NCBI GenBank assembly: GCA_964019165.1
Contig: OZ025283.1
Span: 1,867,501-1,931,500 of the forward strand
DNA: 64,000 nucleotides
Reading direction: 5' to 3'
Source: Mastigias papua
Lineage: Eukaryota; Cnidaria; Scyphozoa; Rhizostomeae; Mastigiidae
Both the position numbers and the translations under genes were made by a program. Position 1 is the stretch's first letter; the number at the start of each line of letters is the position of its first letter. The notes beneath the pieces were generated by a model. The model was not told the origin of the DNA. It made no database searches and saw only the letters and a program-made list of their open reading frames with translations. Of the stretch, positions 11,386 through 22,290 are shown in pieces.

Positions 11386-12246
11386 CTATAGAGTTGGCAA
11401 ACATTTGAAGGTAAGATCAAAGTAAATGAGGAGCCTAGGTGTTAATGGTTTTCTTTTTTTAAACAACTTCAAAATGTCCTCATTCAGTTTCTGCAAATGA
11501 CCCATTTGCTGCTGCAAATTAAATAACTGCTGCTGCATCATTGTTTGTTGCTGCTCAAACCTAACCAGCCTCTGTTGACAATTTTCATTTTCTCTCTCTT
11601 TTAACTCCAGCTCTTTTTCCTTCAAATTTAATTCTCGCTCTCTCAGTAACAGCTCTCTCTGCTTCAACTCAAAGTCTCTTTCAATTCTTCTCTCTTCTAT
11701 ACAAACCTCTCTCCTTTTTAAATCCACTTGGCTTTCCTTAACTCCTATGTCTACTTCTCGCTTTTCTCTTAAATACCCTACTTATTCACTTGTCTCTCCA
11801 CCCCTTCTTTTCCTACAGCCCTCCCTTGCCTTGGTTTGTGATAAGCTCTCCATGGCCCTTCTCCTTACAGCCTCTGCAGTTTCTTTCTCTTTCTCTATCT
11901 CTTGCTGCTTTTCCATACAACTAGCCTCCTTTTGTTGCTCAGCATTCTCAAGTCTGTCAATAATTTCCTCCAGAGCCTGGTCAAGCTTAGAAGACTCTTG
12001 TGGTGCAATCCCACTTGCCCTTAATTCCTCTCTAGTCTTTTTCTTGAAAGCCTTTTCCAATGTAACAAACCTGTCTCTCACTGCCCTCTGATCCACAATA
12101 AACTTAGGTTGTTCAACATTGTTCAAAGCTTCAGCTATACGGTCCCAACATCTCCCCCTTTCCCTGGACCCATGCTTAAAATTATATGGCTCTTCAACCA
12201 GTATTTCCCTGCACAGCAAAATGTCGTGTTCCTCAGTCCAAGTCAT
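11386..12246 (-). pseudogene. Myb/SANT-like partner gene of the Harbinger element
   Basis: The minus-strand ATG at 12246 begins MTWTEEHDILLCREIL, a Myb/SANT-like trihelix, with a second helix region RGRCWDRIAEALNN. After residue ~100 comes a Glu/Lys-rich coiled coil. The first frame stops at 11782, and the coiled coil continues in another frame from 11727 (ERELNLKEKELELKEREN, then a Gln-rich stretch) to 11386, so one frameshift splits it. Harbinger elements encode such a DNA-binding protein, which brings the transposase to the TIRs and into the nucleus; that role here is from family knowledge. Confidence 0.8.
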
Positions 12247-13250
12247 TTATGGCCTATTCACGAAAAAGATATATGGGCATTCTTATAAAATAAGATGCAA
12301 ATAATAACCAATCTGAGAGACTATTAATGATAGCTCTGATCAAAAGCTAACCATCTGAGGAAAAAACTTGAAGACAAGGAAAAAGACGGCTATTTTTTCT
12401 GAGAATCTCTCAATATCATACACAGCTTTAATGTAACCTACAGGTTCCTAAATTCTACCATCTCTACATCTACATTTAGACTTAGGCTAGAAAGAACCCT
12501 ATAGGGCATCAATCTCATGATGCAAGCACAATAATATTGGTATTAACAGAATGCAGGTATAACAAATTATTTACAGCTAAGGACTAAAATACAGTAGACT
12601 GTTGTTATTTCTCTTCTCTGAAAATAGTGTGCTTTGGGATCTGAAGCATTCATATTTGTACTTTCACTTTCTCTGATGAAGGTGTTTATTTCAGATCTCC
12701 TCCTTCATTAGTATGTGCTCTATTGGTAGAAAAGTCCATAAAAGATAATTCTTGGAAAAACTGAACGGAGAATGTCTGTTGATGTTCTGTCTCCGACTAT
12801 CAGCAATCCTCAGAATATAAGCAATCTAGCAGTGTGCTTCATTGTTCTGTCCTTGTGCTAAGAATGCACGTTACTAACAATTTAGAGAGTAAATACAAAC
12901 GTGAGAGTTCTTTTGTGTGACTCAGCTAATGTGTTGCTTGATGCTGCCATTCTACTTTTAGGCCAGTACAAGTTGACGAGGGCTGAAACGACAATTTCCT
13001 TAACCATGTTAGCCATTTTCTGAACAAATTACAAACTTATCTGAACGAAGGTCTCGTACTCGTCTTTAAAGCGATTTAACATAGAAATATGTCTGAAATG
13101 TTACCTTTCAAAAGTGCGTTAAGATCGTGACGTGGAAATCGATCGATGCTTGTCGCGGAAATTGCTAGGACGACTCAATCATAGAGATATCCCCCATACC
13201 GCGCTAAGGTCCAGACTTCTGTCATAAGCATCGTGAATCGTAAACTCACT
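12247..13250. other. Right non-coding arm of the Harbinger element
   Basis: About 1 kb between the Myb-like start and the right TIR shows no gene. It should hold the promoter of the Myb-like gene, but I cannot locate one. Confidence 0.5.
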
Positions 13251-13253
13251 ATT

Positions 13254-15774
13254 GCTCTCATCAGGGCAACGCAGACATCAAACGACATGGTAATGGTAGT
13301 ACTCATTTGTCAAAAAGAAACCCTCACAAGTGCAACCACAGTAGCAAGCAACTCTTTCATAGATTTCTTTGCTTTAGAGAGCACAGGTAATCATGTTAGA
13401 AAGTCTGAAGTAGTAGGTACAGAAGTTCTAGTGGAACATAACCTACCAATGGCTGTAGCAGACAGCTTGGAGCCAAAAGAAAGCCTTTTCCAGGTGGAAA
13501 ATAGCAAAAGCAGTATCATCATCGCAACAAAAACATCTTGCATTATAAATGATGCACTGGCCCCATAATTTAAAAAAAAAGACCGTTGAAGCAATAAAAA
13601 CAGAACCGTTCACACTTTCAAGTGATGGTACTGATGATTCAGGTTTAGCAAACATGACCCCTTTGATAGTGTGACAATCTTTGATATCAGCAGATGCAGC
13701 TCATTGTCATGGCAAAATATGTGACTATGATAATATGCAAAATCTCTATATAACATGACTATCACATTTTCTGGAGTCCTCCTGTGCAGTGATAGCATAA
13801 TGCTGTAACCATTTACATCTATTAGTGGTGACTGTGGAGTCTCCATTCCTGTGGACAATCTAAACAAAACCTGTCTCAGAACAATGGACACTTTTACCAA
13901 GTCAGTATGTTGTGTGTTATGAACTATAGGACTGTGAGTTGGTGGGTCCTATAGACTGCAATGCTTGTTCAGTGACATCCTTCGTTGATCCATTGTTGGC
14001 GAGTATCAGATTTAACGTGCTGAGGACACGGAGGCAGAGAGAGGAGACAGTGATGTTGAGTGTACTCTGACTCTAATATGACTGACTATACAACACAGAT
14101 TGCATGGATATATACAGAAATAATGTGATCTAAAATAAATTGACCTACAAATACTTAAGCAAGTTAGCGGAAGGGCTGGTTAGGTGTGAAGTAGAGCTGA
14201 ATAGAAGTAGACAAAAGAGATGGCAAGATGATGTGACGTAGTGGTTGTTTGTTTGTGTTGAAGTAGAGGTGTGAATGTATGACTGGCCAGAGTTGAGGAA
14301 AGTCAATGTGAATGAATGGATGAGAAGGAAAAGTTTTCGAGATGACAAATGGCCTAAGCTAAGATGTTTACATTCACTACAGAACTATACAGAGAAGATG
14401 ACTTGAGGAGAGTTATTTTGCATTATCCGTTATTTTACTTTGAATTGCTGTCATGGGTATGCTTCATTCTCAAGAGAAATAAAGAAAATCCAGGAGTTCA
14501 AGATCATTTGACAAAGCTGTAAATGACTTTAACGAATGCCACATTTTGGGAATTTAGAGATGGAAGTCGAAGGTATCCTACCTTAACATTGACAAGGATC
14601 CTGAGACTGGAAAACGTAGAACAAAGCATCGTAAGCAGTATGAAGAAAGGGAAAGGTGCAACCTGTGCAGCTACCATGTAATACATATGTCATTTGGATT
14701 GAACATTGTCATATATATTTGTATGCTTGTCATGATCATTCATTGTACTGTGGTTTTAGTTGTGCCCTAGGCACTAATGTCTCATGATGTATTAGTGCTA
14801 TGTGCCTTTTTTTCTCATGGTACTGTTGTGTGAAATTTCTTTGTAGAAACTGAAACTAAGGTTATGGACAGTTAATTTTTGTGTTTCCTTCTCCATAAAG
14901 GTACTTCACTGGAAGATGATACCATTCCATCAACTTCAGAAAGCTTTTATATCGAAGAGGAAGGTCATAGCTAGAGATTATTTGTATTTTCATCTGTATA
15001 TTCTGACTGATTTATCTTATTGCTATTGCTAATTCATGTACCAATGTTTTACTTGTACATGATTGTGTACATCGGCCCCTTTGTGGTGTCATACTTGACA
15101 ATGGTTTGTGAATCATCATCATTGGTTGATAACTGTTTAGACTATTCTACTCTTTAGTGCCAGCAAGTGTATCATTATTGTGTAGCATTTCAGAGAATAG
15201 AGCAAAGGGAAGATGTCCATAGCCACCTAGAGCAGTTTGTACAAAAAGCAGTTCAAAAAGAAGTGACAGTGAATCAGTATAAAGGAAGACAATTGTAGAT
15301 GAGCATTGGACAGAGACTAGGTGAGGACTACTTGCATGCTGCATTGCTGCTAACCAGATTCCTCACTTGCTTAGGTGTGATAGTTGTGAGCTACGATCTT
15401 AGCTAAGATCAGATGCAGATCTTGTCTCAAAGTCTTGTGCCTTGAATATGACCAGGCCATACATTGTTAGCAGCCCTTTCATGATCGACAGGTTTGGGTC
15501 AAAGGGTATTATGAAGGCATTGGAAATAGAACTGTAATGCAATTGTATAGGAAAGTAGAGGCTGCAGGTATAGTTATATTTGTACATATTTTTGTTATTG
15601 TTTACACATACTTGTTTGTTCTTTTTGGAGGAGGTGTGGATATTTGCAACTCAATGCTGACATTCCAGAATATACCATACACTATCAGACAGAATTCTGA
15701 TTATAACATTTATCTAGTGAAGTTGTATTCAAGATGTATGACTTGTTTCCAGCATCATCCACTATTATGTAGCC
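13254..15774. other. 2.5 kb without a recognisable gene
   Basis: Open frames are short and of odd composition. The frame at 13233-13568 begins inside the Harbinger TIR and so cannot be a native gene. A stretch near 14520-14690 looks faintly coding on the plus strand but I recognise nothing in it. Confidence 0.45.
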
Positions 15775-15777
15775 TTA

Positions 15778-16016
15778 GGGCTGATTTATAGTTCATTTGA
15801 TCAACCATGATACAACATTCCATGTCACTTAACGTATGTCAAGATAGACAGCGCACTTTGTGGTTGTGATCATGTCTCTGCAAGTGGACAATGGGATATG
15901 GGATCCCTCTGGTTGACATTCTGAGCTGCCTCATCATTATCAGTTTCGTGTGTTGAAGTGTTGGTGATGATGATTGGTTGCATGATGCAACCATGATACC
16001 AACTATAAATCAGTCT
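15778..16016. mobile_element. Possible 239 bp Harbinger-type MITE
   Basis: GGGCTGATTTATAGTT at the left and AACTATAAATCAGTCT at the right are inverted repeats with TTA on both flanks (15775-15777 and 16017-16019). The interior is non-coding. The TIR is short, so the call is moderate. Confidence 0.55.
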
Positions 16017-16440
16017 TTATCATGACATCATTGGTATATTGCTTACACAACTTTTGATAGTGAGAAGGTGGAAATGGTTCACTGACATTTAAACAAAGGT
16101 ATACTTGGTCAGAATATTATGATTTATGATGACTATGCAATGTTATTTTAATGTATCATTCATGGCATAACTATCATTGTTACAGACAGACCACTTCCTA
16201 TATATTTTACAACAAGTTGCCCTGACTGTAATGGAAGACACACATTTCTCCATACTTGCACTGACTACCTTATCAGCGGATATCAATAGTTCATCATGGC
16301 AGATACACTGTAGTCCCACATGTCGAAAGTACATGATAAGTGTCATGTGATATGATCTACTTGTTAAGTTGTTATTTATTCTTATCTTTTAATAAAATAG
16401 TTCAGTTTAATGTGTCATATTTAGTTTTCAAGAGTCAATT

Positions 16441-16690
16441 ATGCTGGATATATCTGTCAACAAATTTGTTAAAGAAATGCTTGAGGTTCAGGCCAAAAGC
16501 TATTGCACGCTTGTTGGGATGTTGTTTAATGAAGTTAAAGATGAATTTAAATCATTAATGAAAGATGTTGCTGACTTAAAGTTGAGTTTAGAAGTCACTC
16601 AGAAAGATGTTGATGAACCACATTGAAGGTTGAAGATGTCAAGAGGAAATCAATGACTCATGCTGCAATGATAGATTCGATCATGAAGGG
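16441..16690 (+). pseudogene. Coiled-coil segment resembling a LINE ORF1 N-terminus
   Basis: The ATG at 16441 opens a 61-residue frame with heptad-like sequence (LKLSLEVTQKDVDE). It appears to continue in a second frame from about 16620 (KVEDVKRKSMTHAAMIDSI). This looks like the N-terminal coiled coil of retrotransposon ORF1-type proteins. It then runs without a stop into unrelated Rep-like sequence. The similarity is judged by eye. Confidence 0.45.
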
Positions 16691-18055
16691 CCTAATTATT
16701 CATTGTGTAGCAAAAGTAGCACTTGCTTACAGAGAACGACAAGAAAATCACAGAGATAGTAGTATCATAATGGTTCAACTAAATAACAATGAAGTTAGAA
16801 AAGTGTATCTGCTAACATATAGTCAAGCAGATACAGACAGGTTCAATCATGAGTCCTTCACGAAAAGTGTAACAACTGCATTCCACGTTGTAACAACAGC
16901 TCTCATCATTCAATGGGCATGTTGCATGGAACATCATATGGATGCGGGTGTCCATTTTCATATGTGTGTTCTTTTGAGCCAGCTTCAGAGATGGAAGACA
17001 GTTAAGAAATATCTCCAGGAGCATGGAAATATTGTTATTAACTTCTCAGGTCACTCTGGGTATCATACAGCTTACCAGTATGTGACAAAGCAGGATACCC
17101 AGGTTCTGAGAAGAGAGAATCACCCAGCTGCAAGTGATGTCCCTAAGACATCTTCGGCAATAAGGAACCAGTCATCACATAAGACAGGCAAAGGTGCACA
17201 GAAAAAACGGCTTAGTAACGTGGAGGTCTCAAACATCATTGTCTCGCACAGCATTGATTCCAAGGTACATCTCCTTGCCCTGGCAAAAAAGAGACAAACG
17301 AATGGTGACAGCAGGCTGTATGAGTTTGTATCGAATAGAGGTGAAAAAAGAGTGAACGAACTCATACAGTCTGTATAGTCAATGGAAAGGGCGCAGCAAA
17401 CAGTGGACAGGAGGTCAATGTCCCGCACTGATCTCCTCACAAAGACCTATAATAATAATATGTGTGTCTGTCAAGGTGAGTGGTTGCAGTGTGCCAAGCA
17501 GATTCTCTGTAGCAATGGCATTCAGCAAAGCATATTTGCTGATGCCGTTATTACATTACTCGCCATGGGTCGTGGGAAGGGCCGTAATATATATATATAT
17601 ATATTATGGGTCCAGCAAACTGTCGCAAACCATTCATTCTTGACACCTTACGAGTTATTTATAACACTTTCCTTTCACCTGCGACTTGTCCGTATGCATG
17701 GCTAGGGGTTGAAAACAGAGAAGTTATCTTTTTGAATGACTGTCGGTATACTCCAGCTATCTTACCTTGGAATGACATGCTATTGTTGTTAGAAGGCCAC
17801 GTCGTCCATTTCGCTGTGCCTAAAACCACCTATGCTAGGGATATTGAGTTTACCAGCAACACTCCAGTTTTTGCCACGTCCAAGGCTCCCATAGTCGTCA
17901 TCAAAGGCTTCAGTATTGATGAGAGAGAGACAGAAATGATGGATGTCAGATGGAGACAGTTTCACTTTTTCCATCAGATTCCCATTTCTTCTCAAAAGAC
18001 AGTGACACCATGCGGCACTTGTTTTGCACACCTTATACTTGATGTGGTAGAATGA
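16690..18055 (+). pseudogene. Rep-like protein: HUH endonuclease plus SF3 helicase
   Basis: In the frame open at 16623-17378, motif I is VYLLTY (residues 61-66), the HUH motif is HFHMCV (111-116) and the nucleophile motif is YVTK (Y153, K156), in the order and spacing of rolling-circle Rep proteins. A TAG at 17376 interrupts; the same frame continues with QCAKQIL-type helicase N-terminal sequence until an (AT) run at about 17587, where the frame shifts. The frame 17606-18055 then has a damaged Walker A (GPANCRKPF, where G-K-T/S is expected), Walker B (EVIFLND) and a motif C-like FATSKAP, ending at a TGA at 18053. No intact copy is present here. Such genes initiate replication by nicking and joining single-stranded DNA. 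It could be an endogenous CRESS-like virus sequence or a Rep-encoding transposon. Confidence 0.8.
17587..17605. repeat. (AT)9 run at the Rep frameshift
   Basis: The dinucleotide run lies just before the helicase Walker A and coincides with the change of reading frame, so slippage here is a likely cause of the break. Confidence 0.8.
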
Positions 18056-18074
18056 TAGGTAGTAATAGGTATAA

Positions 18075-18165
18075 TAGCCCCCCACAGTCTTTATGGAATC
18101 TGTGCTATTGTATACATACGCCTTGACAATAAGACACTGTGGGCTATATCCCGCAGTGTCTTGTC
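18075..18165. promoter_or_regulatory. Two adjacent hairpins downstream of Rep, candidate origin
   Basis: At 18131-18162 a 32 bp near-palindrome (AAGACACTG...CAGTGTCTT) has a TATA loop; the stem extends outward with GACA/TGTC after a small bulge. Just upstream, ATAGC...ACAG pairs with CTGTGCTAT (about 18075-18111). Rep proteins nick at hairpins, so these are candidates; the classical CRESS nonanucleotide is not seen. Confidence 0.4.
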
Positions 18166-18268
18166 ATTTATGCTACAGTTTACACAGTTTACATGCACAG
18201 TGTACACTTGTAAAATGCTCTATATTTCTTCTTACAATATGTATTTAACATTTGTAAACTATGTAAAA

Positions 18269-18506
18269 GATGTACACAGTTTGTGTACATCCGATGGAGC
18301 TCTCAAAAGCAAGTAGAACACACTGTAGTACCAGAAAAATCGAGATGTCTCGACGGTTTCCACTTCTGAAGACTTAAGACTCAGATCATTTGACTTTTGA
18401 TGGAAAAATTTTGTAAACCGTGCAGTTCTCCTTCAGTACTCCAAAATATGTATATGAAAAAATAATAAAAAATCACTGTCAGATGTACAATGATTGCGTA
18501 CATCTG
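18269..18506. repeat. Two GATGTAC inverted-repeat palindromes
   Basis: GATGTACACA-GTT-TGTGTACATC (18269-18291) is a perfect 10 bp stem. A second 9 bp stem with the same core, CAGATGTAC...GTACATCTG, lies at 18480-18506. They may be binding sites or remnants of element ends. Confidence 0.6.
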
Positions 18507-19042
18507 GTACAGTAGTCAGTTTCCCCCTTATTTCAAGTGAAATGGCCTTTTTCAGTAGATTTTCAAGTGTAAACTGTGAGTGTAAACCGTTGCTATTACC
18601 AGTTGTTGTTGTTGAGTATGAGTTCTATGGGAGCACGTACAAACGTGTGATTTAGTATGATCAGCAGACAGTTGCTTGTCCATGGTTTCCTTTGAAATAC
18701 TCAAGGGTTCGGCATCTTCTCCAAATGTACTATGATTGTTCACGTTGGAAAGGAACCTAGAAAAGACTTAAAACTCTGGAGTATTAGGTTTAGTATCGAC
18801 AAGAACTCTACATATATACTACTTATGAGAATGACTAGCCATGGGGGTATCAAGCCCGCTGCACCTCAGAGCCCCATCTGCTATCATTAGAGTCCCTAAG
18901 TATTATGTACGTGTTACAGCATTTACACTTATACGCATCTTCTCTGTCCTAAATAAGTTGTGTACAGTTTTACATAAGAGGACGAACATAGTTACTATTT
19001 TGTTCGGCACCCTCTACTGTTAGTCATTGTACTTAATCGGTT
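18507..19042. other. No gene seen
   Basis: This stretch holds short open frames only. It may be the 3' flank of the Tc1-like element, but I could not find its TIR. Confidence 0.4.
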
Positions 19043-20072
19043 TTACATGCTACTTATTGTTTTAACTATGATACCTTTGTCATAATTAGAGATTGTGCAC
19101 ACACTTCTATGCTTAAATGCAATTAAATCTTCATTTACTATCCTACTATCTAAGGCATCTTGCCTGAGCTTCCTTTTAACATTATGAAAGAAATTCTCTA
19201 TGGGGTTAAAATCTGGGGACCTTGCCGGACTTATAATGACCTCTGCCCCTATATTGTTTGGTGCTTCTTTTGCTTTCGCACTGTTTTGGCTTGGGTCATT
19301 ATCTTGAAGAAAAAGCAATGTATCCTTTCCTTTTGCAGCAGCCCGATCACTACGTATTTTATGCAAACTTCTTTCACTAACTTCCAAAAAGTATTTTCCG
19401 TTCATTGTCGTATACTCCTCAACCAGTACTGCTCCGCCCCCAAAAGAAATGCCTACTACATAGTGACAAATATTTCCACCCCTGAGATCTTTTCTCCCAT
19501 TTGCTGTTAGCTCCAGACCTTCACCAGGCATTCTCCACACCCTGGCGGCTGCTGCCAATGCATCCTCATAGGGATGTCGTTTGTGGACAAACGACACTGC
19601 ATCTAAGTACAGCAGAACATCCTCTGTCCAGAAAGCTGGAGTTGTTTGTTTTACAGCCTTAACTGCATACGCAACCCGTTTCCTTTTGTCACTGGCCGTG
19701 AGGATGCCTTTTCTCCTTGGCCGAACATACTTATACCCAGACTGGTTGAGAAATCTACACAACATCTTAGTACTGGCATGATGGAGTTCACACTCCATTG
19801 CAATAGCCCCTACCATCACGTTTGGATTTTGTTCTCTCATACATTTAAACTTTCTCAGAAAGCGATCCTTCTCTCTTCTGTTGAGTATTGGAGGTCTACC
19901 ACTCCGTTTTTTAGGCAGTTTACACTCCATACCCACTTTAGAGATTGCGCTCGACGCTAGACTTAGAGATGTTACATAGAGTAGCAATCTGACGAAGCGA
20001 CAACTTACCCTCTTGTCGCAATAAGGTAACATAAGCTAGTTTGTAATCTGTTATCTTACCGTATTTCACCAT
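19043..20072 (-). pseudogene. Tc1-like transposase (DD34E), frameshifted near N-terminus
   Basis: The minus frame from about 19945 to 19043 carries the catalytic domain: LYLDAVSFVHK (first Asp), LFLQDNDPSQNS (second Asp) and SPDFNPIENFF (Glu), with 34 residues between the second Asp and the Glu, the Tc1 spacing. The true N-terminus lies in another frame: an ATG at 20072 begins MVKYGKITDYKLAYVTLL and a helix-turn-helix (LSLRQIATLCNISKSSVERN) before a shift at about 19945 into the catalytic frame. A GRPP-type hook follows. Expected length about 340 residues. It would bind TIRs and move the element by cut-and-paste at TA; the TIRs were not found. Confidence 0.85.
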
Positions 20073-20756
20073 GACACTTCACTCGTTGAGAACCGTTACA
20101 GTCGAATTTTGCTGCCAGGGGCAACCGATTATGAAAGCACTTTAGAAGCCACAGTGAACTGCATGATTACAAGGCTACCTCCTTGGTGCTTTGCTGTGTG
20201 CACCACATTATTCAAACTCCCCTTGTTTTTTTGTCGTATAGAGTGTACACTCTTGTAGTTTGCTAAACACGACTTAAATTTGAACTACTATATGCAAACG
20301 TGCCTTTTATCTGCACTTTAAGGATTGTGAATTATGAATAATGAATAATGTCACAATAGAGAGGTACAATATGATATACAGAAGTTGTATGACTAGTTGA
20401 ATAATTCTATTTCTTATGCATCACTTACGTTCATCTTATTGTAGGCCACTATGAATTCAATGATGTATGGTTTCGTTGCTCAAAATGCGAGTTCATGATG
20501 TTCTCTTCAGGCTCGCAGAATATGGTAAAATCTGGCTATTGGCCAAGTACACCACAAAATGTGTAATTTTTTACACATCTTAATTGATGGAGTGTTTGCA
20601 TGAGGAGGGAGGCTTCAAACATTTGGGAATTGTTCTCAGCCTCTTGGACTATTGGACTCTTGGGGTATTGCCCATATTAGTAGAATGAGGCCATTAAGAA
20701 ATAGCTTACGATCTGATGGGTGGGTACCAAGAAAGCCATCCTAACACGCATGAGGA
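20073..20756. other. Region between Tc1 and Mutator-like fossils, no gene seen
   Basis: This contains only short frames. GTGTACAC occurs near 20233 and also near 18211, on either side of the Tc1-like gene, but the motif is its own complement and too short to call a TIR. Confidence 0.4.
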
Positions 20757-22290
20757 GGATCTCTTTGATGAACACATGTATAACTTCAAAACACTAAGTA
20801 TTAACACTTTCTTTGATTCACTTTCTTCTCACGATTTCATTAGTACACCCATGGGTTTTAGATTGATTGATGCTTAGATATTGGGGAACCTTTATGCATG
20901 CTCTTATGTCCTAATTGTAAGGAGGCATCACTGAGGTGTTTTGAAAAAGTGACAAATGGGTTTGCATTATTTATGACCCTTTCTTGTCCCTGTGGTTGGT
21001 AGCATACGTTTTGTTCCTCTAAGAAAACAAATCCTATAGGTTTTGAGGTAAACAAGAGGATAGTGTACTCAATGCGTAGTTGTGGGCATGTTTATTATAG
21101 AATGGAGAATTTTATGATGTTAATGAATTTACCTCCTCAAATGGCATGGAAAACCTACAACAAGCTTGCAGATAAAGTCAAAGATGCTGTAAAAAAGTTG
21201 CTGAAGAAACATTGCAAGCAGCTGCTGATGAGATAAGAGAAAAGGCACTTGTTGAAGATGAGGACATTTTTGATGCTGCTATATTTTGTGATGGCACTTA
21301 GCAGACAAGAGGATTTTCATCCTTTAATGGTGCAATTGCTTGGATAGCAATGGACACAGGGAGGGTCCTTGACATTGCACCAATGAGGAGGTGCTGTACA
21401 AGGTGTGTTGGAAACAAAGAGCTGACAAAATTTGATCCCAACAAAGTTTCATTATAGTAGGTGCAGCATGTGTGCAAAATGAATCATGAGGGGTCAGCTC
21501 CAAGCACGTAGAGTGTTGGAGCAAAGTGTACTTTGGAGTGATCTGTAGACCAAGTAAAACTATGCTACACTGAATTCTATGGAGATGGAGACTGCAAGAG
21601 TTTTTTAGCTGTCAAGGATGTTTACTTGGGGGAAGAAGTAAAGAAAGTACAATGTGTAGGCAATGTCCACAAAAGGGTTGGGGCAAGACTTAGAAAGATA
21701 AAAAAAGTTGTGAAAGGTCTTGGTGGAAAAGGAAGACTCGGAAGCAATGATAGATAAAGTGCACACTTATTATGGGATTGCAATCCGTAGTAATGTGGGT
21801 ACTCTTGCTGAAATGAAAAGAGCAATATATGCATCACTTTTTCATGTTGCCTCCTCTCAGGCAAACAAGTGGCATAGTCACTGCCATATGGGCTCAGACA
21901 GCTGGTGTCTGTACCAACAAGACATGGCAAATGAAGCTTTATAACATAAACCTAGGTGTGGATTGCCATTAGATGTTTGCAAGCATGTCAAAAACATATT
22001 TCACGATCTGAGTGAAGACAGTCTACTGGAAAAGTGTCTCCATGGAAAGACTCAGAACCAAAGTGGGTCATTTAATTCATTCATATGGAGTAGAATTCCA
22101 AAAAAAATACATATGAAGGATTCACTCAGTTTCAGGTTGGACTTTATGATGCTGTGGCCCATTTTACCATAGGGAGAAAAGCATCTGTTCTGGTATATGA
22201 AAAACGTGGTATTATCCCAGGACATTTTTCAATTGAAGGATGTCATAATATGAATAAAGGGAGACTTCTAGCAACATCAAATCAGAGCTC
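20757..22290 (+). pseudogene. Mutator-like transposase fossil (metazoan Mutator-type domain)
   Basis: Reading across three plus frames gives a degenerate but recognisable protein: a CPNCKEASL...CPCGW cysteine cluster near 20905-20995, SSKKTNPIGFEVNKRIVYSMRS near 21010-21080, a first acid region IFCDGT followed by a stop and RGFSSFNGAIAWI (about 21285-21345), a second YGDGDCKSF (about 21575), then QCVGNVHKRVGARLRKIKK, YYGIAIRSNVGTL and LLEKCLHGKTQNQSGSFN. The order matches transposase-like proteins annotated in animals as Mutator-like. Many stops and shifts make it an old fossil. No TIRs were found. Confidence 0.75.

Larger units (their letters stand above)
9710..13250. mobile_element. PIF/Harbinger DNA transposon, 3.5 kb, both ends present
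   Basis: The left end AGTGAGTTTACGATTC and the right end GAATCGTAAACTCACT are inverted repeats, each flanked by ATT (9707-9709 and 13251-13253). Inside are a HARBI1-like transposase (plus) and a Myb/SANT-like gene (minus) in convergent order, the two genes expected of an autonomous Harbinger. The target ATT departs from the usual TWA by shift or mutation. Both genes carry frameshifts, so it is probably recently inactivated. Confidence 0.9.

Noticed and set aside
11747..12091. Plus-strand Ser/Leu/Phe-rich frame
   Set aside because: Antisense shadow of the coiled-coil Myb-like gene.
13233..13568. 111-residue plus frame
   Set aside because: Starts inside the Harbinger TIR and has no recognisable domain.
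18201..20250. AGTGTACACT near 18211 and 20233 as TIRs of the Tc1-like element
   Set aside because: The 8 bp core is self-complementary and the similarity does not extend inward in inverted orientation.
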